The notes under the pieces were generated by a model that saw only the letters and a program-made list of their open reading frames with translations, was not told the DNA's origin and made no database searches. Position numbers and translations under genes: made by a program. 9,540 nt of DNA from NCBI GenBank assembly GCA_021807965.1, contig JAKBCI010000041.1, positions 1 through 9,540 on the forward strand, written 5' to 3'. The DNA is from Actinomycetes bacterium. GTDB taxonomy: Bacteria > Actinomycetota > Acidimicrobiia > Acidimicrobiales > RAAP-2. This document shows positions 1-5,630 of this stretch, piece after piece (position 1 is the first letter of the stretch; each line of letters opens with the position of its first letter).

Positions 1-45
1 GAGCAACGCCACGCGGCGCTGGTAGATAACGTCATTGGGGGTCAT
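1..45 (-). CDS. IS481-like transposase, N-terminal fragment (runs off left edge)
   Basis: Only the first 15 codons are inside the window. The reverse strand reads MTPNDVIYQRRVALL from an ATG at 45-43, preceded nine bases upstream by a strong Shine-Dalgarno AAGGAG (complement of 55-60). From memory, this opening (M-x-P-N-D-x-x-Y-x-R-R-V-x-L-L) resembles the helix-turn-helix start of IS481-type integrases/transposases, which bind the element ends and cut and join DNA with a DDE catalytic core. The catalytic part lies outside the window and cannot be checked. The short stretch limits confidence. The clear ribosome site and the terminal-repeat-like sequence at 110-136 support a mobile element rather than a host gene. 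Confidence 0.55.
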   Translation of the reverse strand, partial: MTPNDVIYQRRVALL

Positions 46-136
46 GGTGGTGGTCTCCTTGGGTTGTTCGTTGCAACCACAGAGTCCACCACCAGACCCT
101 CTTTCAGGTCCAGTGTGCAACCTCAACCCTGGGACA
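1..136 (-). mobile_element. 5' end of an IS481-like insertion sequence
   Basis: Reading the minus strand inward from position 136, the sequence starts TGTCCCAGGGTTGAGGTTGC, a TGT-starting, G/T-rich end of the kind I associate with IS481-family terminal repeats. About 90 bases further in, the transposase start codon follows. The motif TGCAACC occurs both at 72-78 and at 116-122, so the end region contains a short internal repeat. The boundary at 136/137 is inferred from one end only. The other end and any target duplication lie outside the window. The element abuts the 3' end of the divergent moaC copy, whose stop codon is only about 20 bases away. Confidence 0.45.
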
Positions 137-156
137 GGAAGAGCTAGAGCGCCCGC

Positions 157-594
157 TCAGTTCGTCGCGGGGTCGTGAGGCAGGGGAGTGAGGCGTTCAA
201 CCCGACCGATTCGCATGGTTCGGTCGGCCGACTTACACATGTCGTAGACGGTCAGGGCCGCGACCGTGGCACCACTCAGTGCGCGCGCGTGAGCTGACGA
301 CGCGTTCACGCAGGTTGCGCCCACGGTCACGTCGATGAACCCCGCGCCCACCTCGAAGTCAACAGTGACGTCTCGCACGGGTTCGGGGTCGAGGAGTGGC
401 ACATACGACGCCGCGTCCCTCGCGGCCTGCATACCCGCGAACCTCGCCGTCGACAGCACGTCGCCCTTTTTCATCTCGTTGCCAGCTACGGCGCGCGCGG
501 TCGCTGGTCGCATGGTGATGCGCGCGCGCGCGACCGCTCGCGAACCCGAACGCGCGTTCGCGTCGACGCCGCCGTCAGTCACGGGCTCGTCCAT
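157..594 (-). CDS. moaC: Divergent MoaC homologue A (cPMP synthase half-site paralogue)
   Basis: This 145-residue MoaC-family protein is shorter than the usual roughly 160 residues. MoaC turns 3',8-cyclo-7,8-dihydro-GTP into cyclic pyranopterin monophosphate in the cytoplasm. Clear family blocks are KKGDVLSTARFAGMQAAR (42-59) and VAALTVYDMCK (111-121). Aligned to E. coli MoaC, it keeps Lys51 (K43), Asp128 (D118) and Lys131 (K121). The LCHP motif has become LLDP (His77 to D69). The VEMEA motif has become AHARA (Glu112 to H102, Glu114 to R104). The MVDVS start and the KSGGKSG tail with Lys147 are absent. An in-frame TGA just upstream makes the ATG at 594 the only start. No good Shine-Dalgarno is visible. 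It is divergent from mogA. Alone it should be inactive, and it may pair with the second MoaC at 8055-8561. It could instead be a decaying pseudoenzyme, but the two intact motifs argue against random decay. Confidence 0.85.
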   Translation of the reverse strand: MDEPVTDGGVDANARSGSRAVARARITMRPATARAVAGNEMKKGDVLSTARFAGMQAARDAASYVPLLDPEPVRDVTVDFEVGAGFIDVTVGATCVNASSAHARALSGATVAALTVYDMCKSADRTMRIGRVERLTPLPHDPATN

Positions 595-683
595 CGACGC
601 ACCGACGTGGTGTTTCGCTCATACCAATTCCTAGCAAATCGCGGAACCCGACAGCCGGCGACGTGCCCGTCTACGCTCAAGCC
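595..683. promoter_or_regulatory. Divergent control region between moaC-A and mogA
   Basis: This short spacer separates two head-to-head genes and must hold both promoters. For mogA, TACGCT at 672-677 lies exactly six bases before the GTG at 684, the geometry of an actinobacterial leaderless promoter. A weak CCGACA at 648-653 could be its -35 element, with an 18-base spacer. For moaC-A no equally good -10 box is seen. TATGAG or TAGGAA on the reverse strand near 617-633 are weak candidates. Confidence 0.45.
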
Positions 684-1205
684 GTGGCGCACTACGCGAA
701 GGTCGTAACGGTTTCGGACTCCGCGAGCGTCGGGGAGCGCGTCGACACTGCGGGCCCGGCCGTGAGCGCTCAACTCGCCCGTGCCGGATTCGAGATCGTC
801 GACGAGCGGGTCGTCGCCGACGGGGTCGAGTCAGTGGCGTCGACCCTTCACGACCTCGCTACGGGATTCGCCGGGCTCATCGTCACGATCGGGGGAACGG
901 GGTTCGCGCCACGGGACCTGACGCCCGAGGCCACGTTGTCGGTGATCGAGCGCGAGGCACCCGGATTCGCCGAAGTCATGCGAGCAACGAGTCCCTACGG
1001 TGCGCTGTCGAGAGGTCGGTGTGGGACCTTCGGGTTGAGCCTGGTCCTGAATGTCCCAGGGTCGCCGAAGGCCGCGCTCGAGTGTCTCGCGGCCGTAACG
1101 CCGATGCTCGTGCACGCGCTGGCACTGCTCGCGGGAACGAGCGACGCTCACCCGCCCGAAACCGGAGGCACCACCGCGATCTCGTCAGTCGGACCCACCG
1201 CGTGA
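684..1205 (+). CDS. mogA: Molybdopterin adenylyltransferase, MogA/MoaB family
   Basis: It adenylates molybdopterin using MgATP, the step before molybdate insertion by MoeA, in the cytoplasm. The 173-residue product opens MAHYAKVVTVSDSASVGER, the typical family start with the TVSD motif at 9-12. The nucleotide-binding block TIGGTGFAPRDLTPEAT is at 68-84, and NVPGSPKAALECL, the usual C-terminal PGSPK motif, is at 123-135. A GTG at 663 would add seven residues. I prefer the GTG at 684 because TACGCT ends six bases before it (leaderless geometry) and because the homologous N-terminus starts there. The 3' end overlaps moaD by 58 bases on the opposite strand. MogA and MoaB proteins cannot be told apart safely by eye, so the symbol is a best guess within the family. 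Confidence 0.9.
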   Translation: MAHYAKVVTVSDSASVGERVDTAGPAVSAQLARAGFEIVDERVVADGVESVASTLHDLATGFAGLIVTIGGTGFAPRDLTPEATLSVIEREAPGFAEVMRATSPYGALSRGRCGTFGLSLVLNVPGSPKAALECLAAVTPMLVHALALLAGTSDAHPPETGGTTAISSVGPTA

Positions 1206-1384
1206 TCGAGGGGTGCGTCCTCGCCATTCACCCACAGTCGACTCCGCGCGACGATTTCGGCGAAGGGCACGCCGAAGCGAGCGTTCGCGTTCGCGATGAC
1301 GTCGGCGAGGGTGCGACCGTCGACCTCCGCGTGACCAACGCCGGCCGCCTCGCGCGCCGGACCGAGCAACAGGAGTCGGCTCAC
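1148..1384 (-). CDS. moaD: Molybdopterin synthase sulfur carrier subunit MoaD
   Basis: This is a 78-residue ubiquitin-like sulfur carrier ending in PPVSGG. The C-terminal Gly-Gly is adenylated and thiocarboxylated, then inserted into MoaE to supply the dithiolene sulfurs of molybdopterin. The start MSRLLLLGPAREAAG matches the first strand and the FGxAREAxG turn of MoaD. DEIAVVPPVSGG is the standard ending. The GTG start at 1384 overlaps the moaE stop as GTGA (1381-1384), so the two subunits are translationally coupled and probably made in equal amounts. It is convergent with, and overlaps, mogA. A second MoaD-like protein is encoded at 5334-5630. This one is the conventional MoaE partner by position. 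Confidence 0.93.
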   Translation of the reverse strand: MSRLLLLGPAREAAGVGHAEVDGRTLADVIANANARFGVPFAEIVARSRLWVNGEDAPLDHAVGPTDEIAVVPPVSGG

Positions 1385-1851
1385 GGGGCGAGATCGCTCA
1401 CGTCAACGATGTCCTGAGCCTCCTCGCTCCAGGCCGAGCCGCCCTCCCAAACCTCGCGCTTCCACATGGGCACCGTTCGCTTCAGCGCGTCGATGCAGAA
1501 CTGGGCGGCGTCGAACGCTTCGCGGCGGTGTGGCGACGCGACGGCGACCACGACGGCCGGTTCTCGGTTCTTGACCGTACCGATGCGGTGGTGGATCGCG
1601 ATCGCGCGCACGACGGGCCAACGGTCGCGCGCAACGGCCACGACGTCGCGGATGCGTGATTCGGCGAGTGCGACGTCGGTCTCGTACTCGAGTTCGACGA
1701 TCTCGTGTTCGAAGCTCGACGTCGAGCGTGCGACGCCGCAGAAGGTCACCACCGCGCCGCAGTCGGCGCGGGTGACCCAGGCCGCGAGGTCGTCGGGTCG
1801 CAGCAGCTGGGCCGACACCGCCACCCATTCGTTCTCTTCGCGCACGACCAT
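1381..1851 (-). CDS. moaE: Molybdopterin synthase catalytic subunit MoaE
   Basis: This 156-residue MoaE forms a heterotetramer with MoaD and converts cPMP to molybdopterin. Diagnostic blocks are CGAVVTFCGVAR (31-42), LEYE (54-57), IHHRIG (86-91), VAVASPHRREAFDAAQFCID (102-121) and ALKRTVPMWKREVW (122-135). K124 and K131 sit seven apart, like the essential Lys119 and Lys126 of E. coli MoaE, so the enzyme looks fully active. The ATG at 1851 is preceded by TAGGGT with exactly six bases between, so the transcript is probably leaderless. The nearby GAGG is too close to the ATG to act as a normal ribosome site. moaE leads a moaE-moaD operon divergent from modA. Confidence 0.95.
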   Translation of the reverse strand: MVVREENEWVAVSAQLLRPDDLAAWVTRADCGAVVTFCGVARSTSSFEHEIVELEYETDVALAESRIRDVVAVARDRWPVVRAIAIHHRIGTVKNREPAVVVAVASPHRREAFDAAQFCIDALKRTVPMWKREVWEGGSAWSEEAQDIVDVSDLAP

Positions 1852-1857
1852 GGCCTC

Positions 1858-1863
1858 ACCCTA
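1858..1863 (-). promoter_or_regulatory. -10 box of leaderless moaE-moaD promoter
   Basis: On the minus strand, TAGGGT ends six bases before the moaE ATG, which would place transcription start on the A of ATG. The 10-base sequence GTGACGTATC (1874-1883) lies in the spacer upstream. It matches 8 of 10 bases of the core of the perfect palindrome found upstream of the Mop regulator gene. Confidence 0.5.
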
Positions 1864-1964
1864 CTTTCGACGGGTGACGTATCGAACCGGTCGACGTCCG
1901 CAGCGAGTCACCGCAGACGCGGCCGAATCGAGGCAAATCTGGCGCGTGTGCAGCACGAAACACC

Positions 1965-1970
1965 TAGTAT
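1965..1970 (+). promoter_or_regulatory. Candidate -10 box of the modA-modBC promoter
   Basis: TAGTAT fits the TANNNT actinobacterial -10 consensus and lies about 54 bases before the modA start, which would give a leader of roughly 47 bases that includes the GAGGAG ribosome site. No convincing -35 hexamer is seen. The intergenic stretch 1852-2020 carries no gene on either strand that I can support. Confidence 0.4.
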
Positions 1971-2012
1971 CGACGCACAGCCGTACTCGAGATTGCGCAT
2001 CATCAAGCCGTC

Positions 2013-2018
2013 GAGGAG
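2013..2018 (+). promoter_or_regulatory. Shine-Dalgarno GAGGAG of modA (decides the start)
   Basis: GAGGAG lies two bases before the ATG at 2021 and five bases before the ATG at 2024. The spacing favours the second ATG. modA and moaC-B are among the few genes here with a clear ribosome site, in contrast to the leaderless genes around them. Confidence 0.6.
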
Positions 2019-2023
2019 TCATG

Positions 2024-2899
2024 ATGTCCCTGGCACGACCCGCAGCGAACGTCTCGTGGACCCACCACCTCGCGCTTCGAGCGCTCGCGGTCGTGCTGCT
2101 CATCGTCGCCGGTGTCCAGGGCGTTGTCGCGCGCGCGTCGGGTGCGACTCGTGGTCCCGTCGACGTACTCTACGCGGGTTCACTCCTCGATCTCATGCAG
2201 AGTGAGATCGGCCCGGCGTTCACTCGTGCGACCCACTACAGCCTCGTCGGCATCGCCAATGGCTCCAAGACCCTCGCCGCCGAGATCAAGGGCGGCGCGG
2301 AGGTGGCCGACGTGTTCGTGAGCGCCTCGCCGAGCGTGAACAGGGAACTTGAAGGGTCGGCGAACGGGAACTGGGTTTCCTCGTATCACGTGGTTGGTCG
2401 TTCGCCGCTGCTACTCGGTTACAATCCGTCGTCGTCCTTCGCGGCCGCCTTGCGTTCGTCGCCGTGGTACGACGTCGTGGGCCGGCCGGGGTTCCTGCTC
2501 GGGCGTACCGACCCCGCGAGCGACCCCAAGGGTGCCCTCGCGGTGTTGGCCCTGCGAGACGCCGCACATCGCTACGATCGTCCCCGACTGGCGTTACTCG
2601 CGAGCTCCGCCAACAACGTCTTCACCGAGGCGTCGCTCGTCGGTGAGCTCGACGCGGGCCAACTCGACGCCGGCTTCTTCTACGCGGTGGAGGCGTCGGC
2701 CGCGCACCTGCACACGGTCGCGCTCGTGGGTGTGCACCTAGCAGCCACGTTCACGGTCGCGCTCGTCAATCGCGCACCGCATCGCGCGGCGGCTCGCGCG
2801 TTCATCGCGTTCCTGCTCGGTCCACGAGGTCGCGCCATCCTGGGCCGTAATGGGATTACGCCCACGACGGCGACGCCGAGTGCCACGCCGTCCCCGTGA
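2024..2899 (+). CDS. modA: Molybdate/tungstate ABC transporter substrate-binding protein (ModA/WtpA-like)
   Basis: This 291-residue secreted binding protein captures molybdate or tungstate and hands it to the ModB permease. A signal peptide is visible at about 1-42: a basic N-region ending at R19, then a hydrophobic core LAVVLLIVAG, then a possible AxA cleavage near ARASGA. The mature protein opens VDVLYAGSLLDLM (46-58), the LYAGSL start of WtpA-like oxyanion receptors, followed by GIANGSKTLAAEIKGG and DVFVSASPSVN. No lipobox cysteine is seen, which is odd for a protein in a monoderm cell. A Thr/Pro/Ser-rich tail follows GRNGIT. The stop overlaps the modBC start as GTGA (2896-2899), giving tight coupling. 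Which oxyanion is bound cannot be decided from sequence alone. Confidence 0.88.
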   Translation: MSLARPAANVSWTHHLALRALAVVLLIVAGVQGVVARASGATRGPVDVLYAGSLLDLMQSEIGPAFTRATHYSLVGIANGSKTLAAEIKGGAEVADVFVSASPSVNRELEGSANGNWVSSYHVVGRSPLLLGYNPSSSFAAALRSSPWYDVVGRPGFLLGRTDPASDPKGALAVLALRDAAHRYDRPRLALLASSANNVFTEASLVGELDAGQLDAGFFYAVEASAAHLHTVALVGVHLAATFTVALVNRAPHRAAARAFIAFLLGPRGRAILGRNGITPTTATPSATPSP

Positions 2900-4737
2900 G
2901 CGAGCGAAACCACGCCCTGCGACCACTTCGATGGCTCGCGGGACTCGTGGTGCTCTACTTGGTGGCGCCGCTGGTGGCACTTGCGGTGCGCTTCGCAACG
3001 ACGCAACAACGGGGCTTTCACGCGCCGGGTCTCGTCGCTGCGTTGTGGACGTCGCTGAGCGGCGCGACGATCTCGCTCGTGCTCATCACCATCTTCGGCG
3101 TCCCGCTCGCCTTCGTGCTCGCGCGTTCCCACGGTCGCCTGGCCAGGGTCGTCGGGGTGCTCGTGCAGATCCCACTCGCCCTGCCGCCACTGATGAGCGG
3201 CATCGTGCTGATCTACCTGGTCGGACCCTATACGTTCCTCGGCCGGCTCTTTCACCGCGGGCTCACCAATTCGCCCGCTGGCGTCGTCATCGCCATGACC
3301 TTCGTGGCGGCACCCTTTCTCGTCGTCGCCGCGCGCGCGGCCTTCGAATCGGTCGATCAGAGTCTGCTCGACGTTGCCGAGACGTTGGGCCACGGCGAGT
3401 GGTCGCGTTTCGTGCGCGTCGCGGTGCCCGTCGCGGCGCCGGGGATCCGTGGGGGAATGGTGCTCGCATGGCTCCGCGCCTTCGGTGAGTATGGCGCGGT
3501 GGTGGTGCTCGCCTACAACCCCGCTACGTTGCCGATCTACACCTACAACCAGTTCAGTGGCGCCGGTCTGTCGACGACGCTCGCCCCGACGGCCCTCGCG
3601 CTCGTTGTGGCGACCCTCGTCGTCGCCGCGAGTCGACTGCGCTGGCCGCGACGGCGACGGGTGCCCGACGGTGACGTGGGTACACCAGCGGCGGTACCCG
3701 CGACCCCGATCCGCTTCGGGGTCGACCATCGATTGGGCTCCTTTCGCCTCCTTCTCGACTGTGCGCGTCCCGTGCGCCACCTCGCCGTGCTCGGTCCGTC
3801 AGGTGCGGGCAAGTCTGCCCTCGTGCGCAGCCTCGCCGGTCTCTACGGCTCAGGCGCCGCGCAGTTCTGGTGGGGCGACGAGTCGCTTGGCGAGGTCCCG
3901 GTGCTTCGACGGCGCGTGGGCTACGTCGCCCAAGGCTTCACGCTGTTCCCGCACCTGAGCGTCTGGCGGCAGCTGCTCTTTGCGCGCGCGGCGAAGCCCG
4001 AAATCGCGCGGTATTGGCTCGCACGACTCGGCCTCGCGGGACTGGAATCGGCAATGCCGGCGCACCTGTCCGGCGGGCAGCGTCAGCGAGTCGCCCTCGC
4101 CCAAGTCCTGTGCGCTGAGCCGGCGGTGCTGCTGTTGGATGAACCCTTCTCGGCGCTCGACGTGCCGGTGCGCCAGGACCTGCGTCGCTTGGTGCGTGAG
4201 CTCCAACGCGAGACGGGACTCTCGACGGTGCTCGTGACCCACGACCCCGAAGAGGCGGGTTTCCTCGCTGATGACGTGCTCGTGATCAGTGACGGGACCT
4301 CGCTGCAGTTCGGCGCCAGCCGCGAGGTCTTCGCGCACCCCGCGTCCGCGGAGGTGGCGAGACTGCTCGGCATCGCCAATCTGCTCACGGGACGCGTCGT
4401 CGCCGGCGGGATCGAGAGCGGCGGGGTCGTGGTTAGAGCGCCGGTCGAAGGGCTCGCTCTCGATGACGAGGTGTCCTGGAGCGTCCGTCCCGAGCGCGTG
4501 AACCTCGTGCGTTCGGTCCCGAGCGCGTCACCGGGGACGACGACGCTTTTCGGGACAATCCGAGATGTCGCCGACGTCGGGGTGGCGAGCGACGTCGTCG
4601 TGGACGTCACCGGAGCCTTCGCCGTGCTGGTGCGAAGCTGGGAGTCGGCCGAGTGGTCAATCGGCGACTCCTGCGCTGTGGTGGTGCGCGCCGCCGACGT
4701 CTCGTGCTGGCCACGCCACCGCGCGGTCGTCGCGTGA
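2896..4737 (+). CDS. modBC: Fused molybdate ABC transporter permease-ATPase ModB-ModC
   Basis: This 613-residue protein combines both transporter halves. Residues 1-250 are ModB, with membrane segments near 13-32, 55-76, 84-110, 126-148, 184-207 and 228-246. The cytoplasmic coupling (EAA) loop DVAETLGHGEWSRFVRVAVP is at 159-178. A basic, Pro-rich linker (250-270) leads to ModC. ModC has Walker A GPSGAGKS (300-307), Q-loop Gln346, signature LSGGQ (391-395), Walker B VLLLDEP (411-417) with Glu416, D-loop SALD (419-422) and switch His449. All ATPase residues are present, so it should be active. The C-terminal part (from about 495) is a TOBE-type region, weakly conserved after RPERVNLV. ModB and ModC are usually separate proteins, and each half-transporter here would dimerise through the fusion. 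The GTG start overlaps the modA stop. The gene ends five bases from the convergent regulator gene. Confidence 0.95.
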   Translation: MSERNHALRPLRWLAGLVVLYLVAPLVALAVRFATTQQRGFHAPGLVAALWTSLSGATISLVLITIFGVPLAFVLARSHGRLARVVGVLVQIPLALPPLMSGIVLIYLVGPYTFLGRLFHRGLTNSPAGVVIAMTFVAAPFLVVAARAAFESVDQSLLDVAETLGHGEWSRFVRVAVPVAAPGIRGGMVLAWLRAFGEYGAVVVLAYNPATLPIYTYNQFSGAGLSTTLAPTALALVVATLVVAASRLRWPRRRRVPDGDVGTPAAVPATPIRFGVDHRLGSFRLLLDCARPVRHLAVLGPSGAGKSALVRSLAGLYGSGAAQFWWGDESLGEVPVLRRRVGYVAQGFTLFPHLSVWRQLLFARAAKPEIARYWLARLGLAGLESAMPAHLSGGQRQRVALAQVLCAEPAVLLLDEPFSALDVPVRQDLRRLVRELQRETGLSTVLVTHDPEEAGFLADDVLVISDGTSLQFGASREVFAHPASAEVARLLGIANLLTGRVVAGGIESGGVVVRAPVEGLALDDEVSWSVRPERVNLVRSVPSASPGTTTLFGTIRDVADVGVASDVVVDVTGAFAVLVRSWESAEWSIGDSCAVVVRAADVSCWPRHRAVVA

Positions 4738-4742
4738 GGCGT

Positions 4743-5144
4743 TCAGAAGGTGGAGGGGATCTCCACGCCGACGTTCGTGGCTTTGACGACGGCGTCGACC
4801 ACGACGCCGGGCTCGAGGTGCAGCTCGTCGGCGGCTTCGCGGGTGATCAGCGAGACGAAACGGTGCGGGCCGGCCTGAATGTCTACCTGGGCGACGACCT
4901 GGTCTCGCACGACGCGCGTGACGATGCCGACGAAACGGTTGCGCGCCGACTGAGCGCGGGGCTGGTTGAGGGCCGTTTCACCGCCGATTTCGACTGCCAG
5001 ACGTGCCAGGTCCGCGCCGTCGTAGTACCGCTTCCCATCGGGCGCGGTGGTGACCGGGATCCGACCCGCGCTCGCCCAGCGCCGCAGCGTGTCGACGCTC
5101 ACGCCGAGGAGCTCGGCCGCCTGGCCCACTCGATAGGTGCTCAT
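4743..5144 (-). CDS. HTH (MerR/excisionase type) plus Mop-domain molybdate-responsive regulator
   Basis: This is a 133-residue two-domain protein. Residues 3-50 form a MerR/excisionase-type winged helix-turn-helix (YRVGQAAELLGVSVDTLRRW, then GRIPVTTAPDGKRYYDGADL), which binds DNA. Residues 66-128 form one Mop/TOBE molybdate-binding domain, with SARNRFVGIV at its start and VVDAVVKATNVGVEI at its end. The arrangement matches small actinobacterial ModE-like regulators, so it probably senses molybdate and controls the mod and moa genes. That role is inferred from the domains and the neighbours. I chose the ATG at 5144 over the GTG at 5150 because TAGTCT ends exactly six bases before it (leaderless). 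It is convergent with modBC. A storage or homeostasis role for the Mop domain is also possible. Confidence 0.88.
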   Translation of the reverse strand: MSTYRVGQAAELLGVSVDTLRRWASAGRIPVTTAPDGKRYYDGADLARLAVEIGGETALNQPRAQSARNRFVGIVTRVVRDQVVAQVDIQAGPHRFVSLITREAADELHLEPGVVVDAVVKATNVGVEIPSTF

Positions 5145-5150
5145 CGACAC

Positions 5151-5156
5151 AGACTA
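5151..5156 (-). promoter_or_regulatory. -10 box of leaderless promoter for the HTH-Mop regulator
   Basis: On the minus strand, TAGTCT is separated from the ATG at 5144 by exactly six bases (GTGTCG). There is no Shine-Dalgarno. This supports the ATG rather than the GTG two codons upstream, which would fall inside the six-base spacer. Confidence 0.5.
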
Positions 5157-5209
5157 ACGAGCGGGGTTCGCGGTCGGGGTTACGGGGTCGAGGTCGTTTC
5201 CGTGTCTAC

Positions 5210-5221
5210 CGTGACGTCACG
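5210..5221. promoter_or_regulatory. Perfect 12-bp palindrome CGTGACGTCACG, candidate operator
   Basis: It is identical on both strands and is centred about 71 bases upstream of the regulator start, in the non-coding stretch 5145-5333. That stretch otherwise shows no gene I can support. A related sequence, GTGACGTATC, is found at 1874-1883 in the moaE promoter. The site could bind the HTH-Mop protein or another dimeric regulator. Confidence 0.35.
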
Positions 5222-5333
5222 CGAGCAACCGATGGCGTGGACGAGGTCATCGTCGACTGATCATCGGCGACGCCAAGGCCGTCGATGGCCCGTCGGTGCG
5301 ATCGAACCCCGGATCGGCGCGCGGCGAGGGACG

Positions 5334-5630
5334 TCAGCCGCCCGCCATCGCGCCGATGACGAAGTAGGCCTCGCGACCGGTCTCGACGTCGCGGGGCAGC
5401 GGTGCGTCCGGCGAGGTGTGCGAGAGGTCCTCCTCGCACGCGAAGAAGCGGATGAAGGGTCGACGCCGCTGGGTTGCGGGGTCGCGAATGGTTCCGACGA
5501 GGACGGGGTAGCGGGCCTCGAGCGCGTCGAGTACCGAACGCTGGCAGACCGGCGCGACTACGTCCAACTCGATCTCGCCGGGTACGTGGGTGAGCGTCTT
5601 CAGGTGTGCTGGCAGGACGACTCTGATCAT
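5334..5630 (-). CDS. MoaD/ThiS-family ubiquitin-like sulfur carrier paired with a BNR-repeat protein
   Basis: This 98-residue protein has a beta-grasp sulfur-carrier pattern: start [16 protein letters not shown], middle [20 protein letters not shown] (31-50), and the C-terminus [11 protein letters not shown] with a terminal Gly-Gly. The insertion with [14 protein letters not shown] (58-71) sets it apart from the short MoaD at 1148-1384. The ATG at 5630 overlaps the stop of the BNR-repeat gene as ATGA (5627-5630), so the two are co-translated. From memory, this long MoaD-like type is often found beside a BNR protein in bacterial genomes. Its acceptor is unknown to me. It could serve another sulfur pathway, tungsten-cofactor synthesis, or protein modification. 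Calling it a second MoaD is the safest family-level statement. Confidence 0.85.
   Translation of the reverse strand: MIRVVLPAHLKTLTHVPGEIELDVVAPVCQRSVLDALEARYPVLVGTIRDPATQRRRPFIRFFACEEDLSHTSPDAPLPRDVETGREAYFVIGAMAGG

Noticed and set aside
521..532. (CG)6 dinucleotide run inside moaC-A
   Set aside because: It encodes Ala/Arg in the reading frame and is ordinary for GC-rich coding DNA. No length variation can be judged from one sequence.
1466..2020. Long upstream extension of the modA reading frame on the plus strand
   Set aside because: It is antisense to the well-supported moaE, and the signal peptide and the GAGGAG ribosome site place the start at 2024 (or 2021).
2680..3780. Open minus-strand frame of 366 codons opposite modA and modBC
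   Set aside because: Its composition is dominated by Arg, His, Glu and Asp, typical of the antisense frame of a GC-rich hydrophobic gene, with no motif and no ribosome site.
5270..5320. GGTTCGATC on the minus strand, resembling a tRNA T-loop
   Set aside because: The flanking bases do not pair into a T-stem, and no acceptor or anticodon arm can be built around it.
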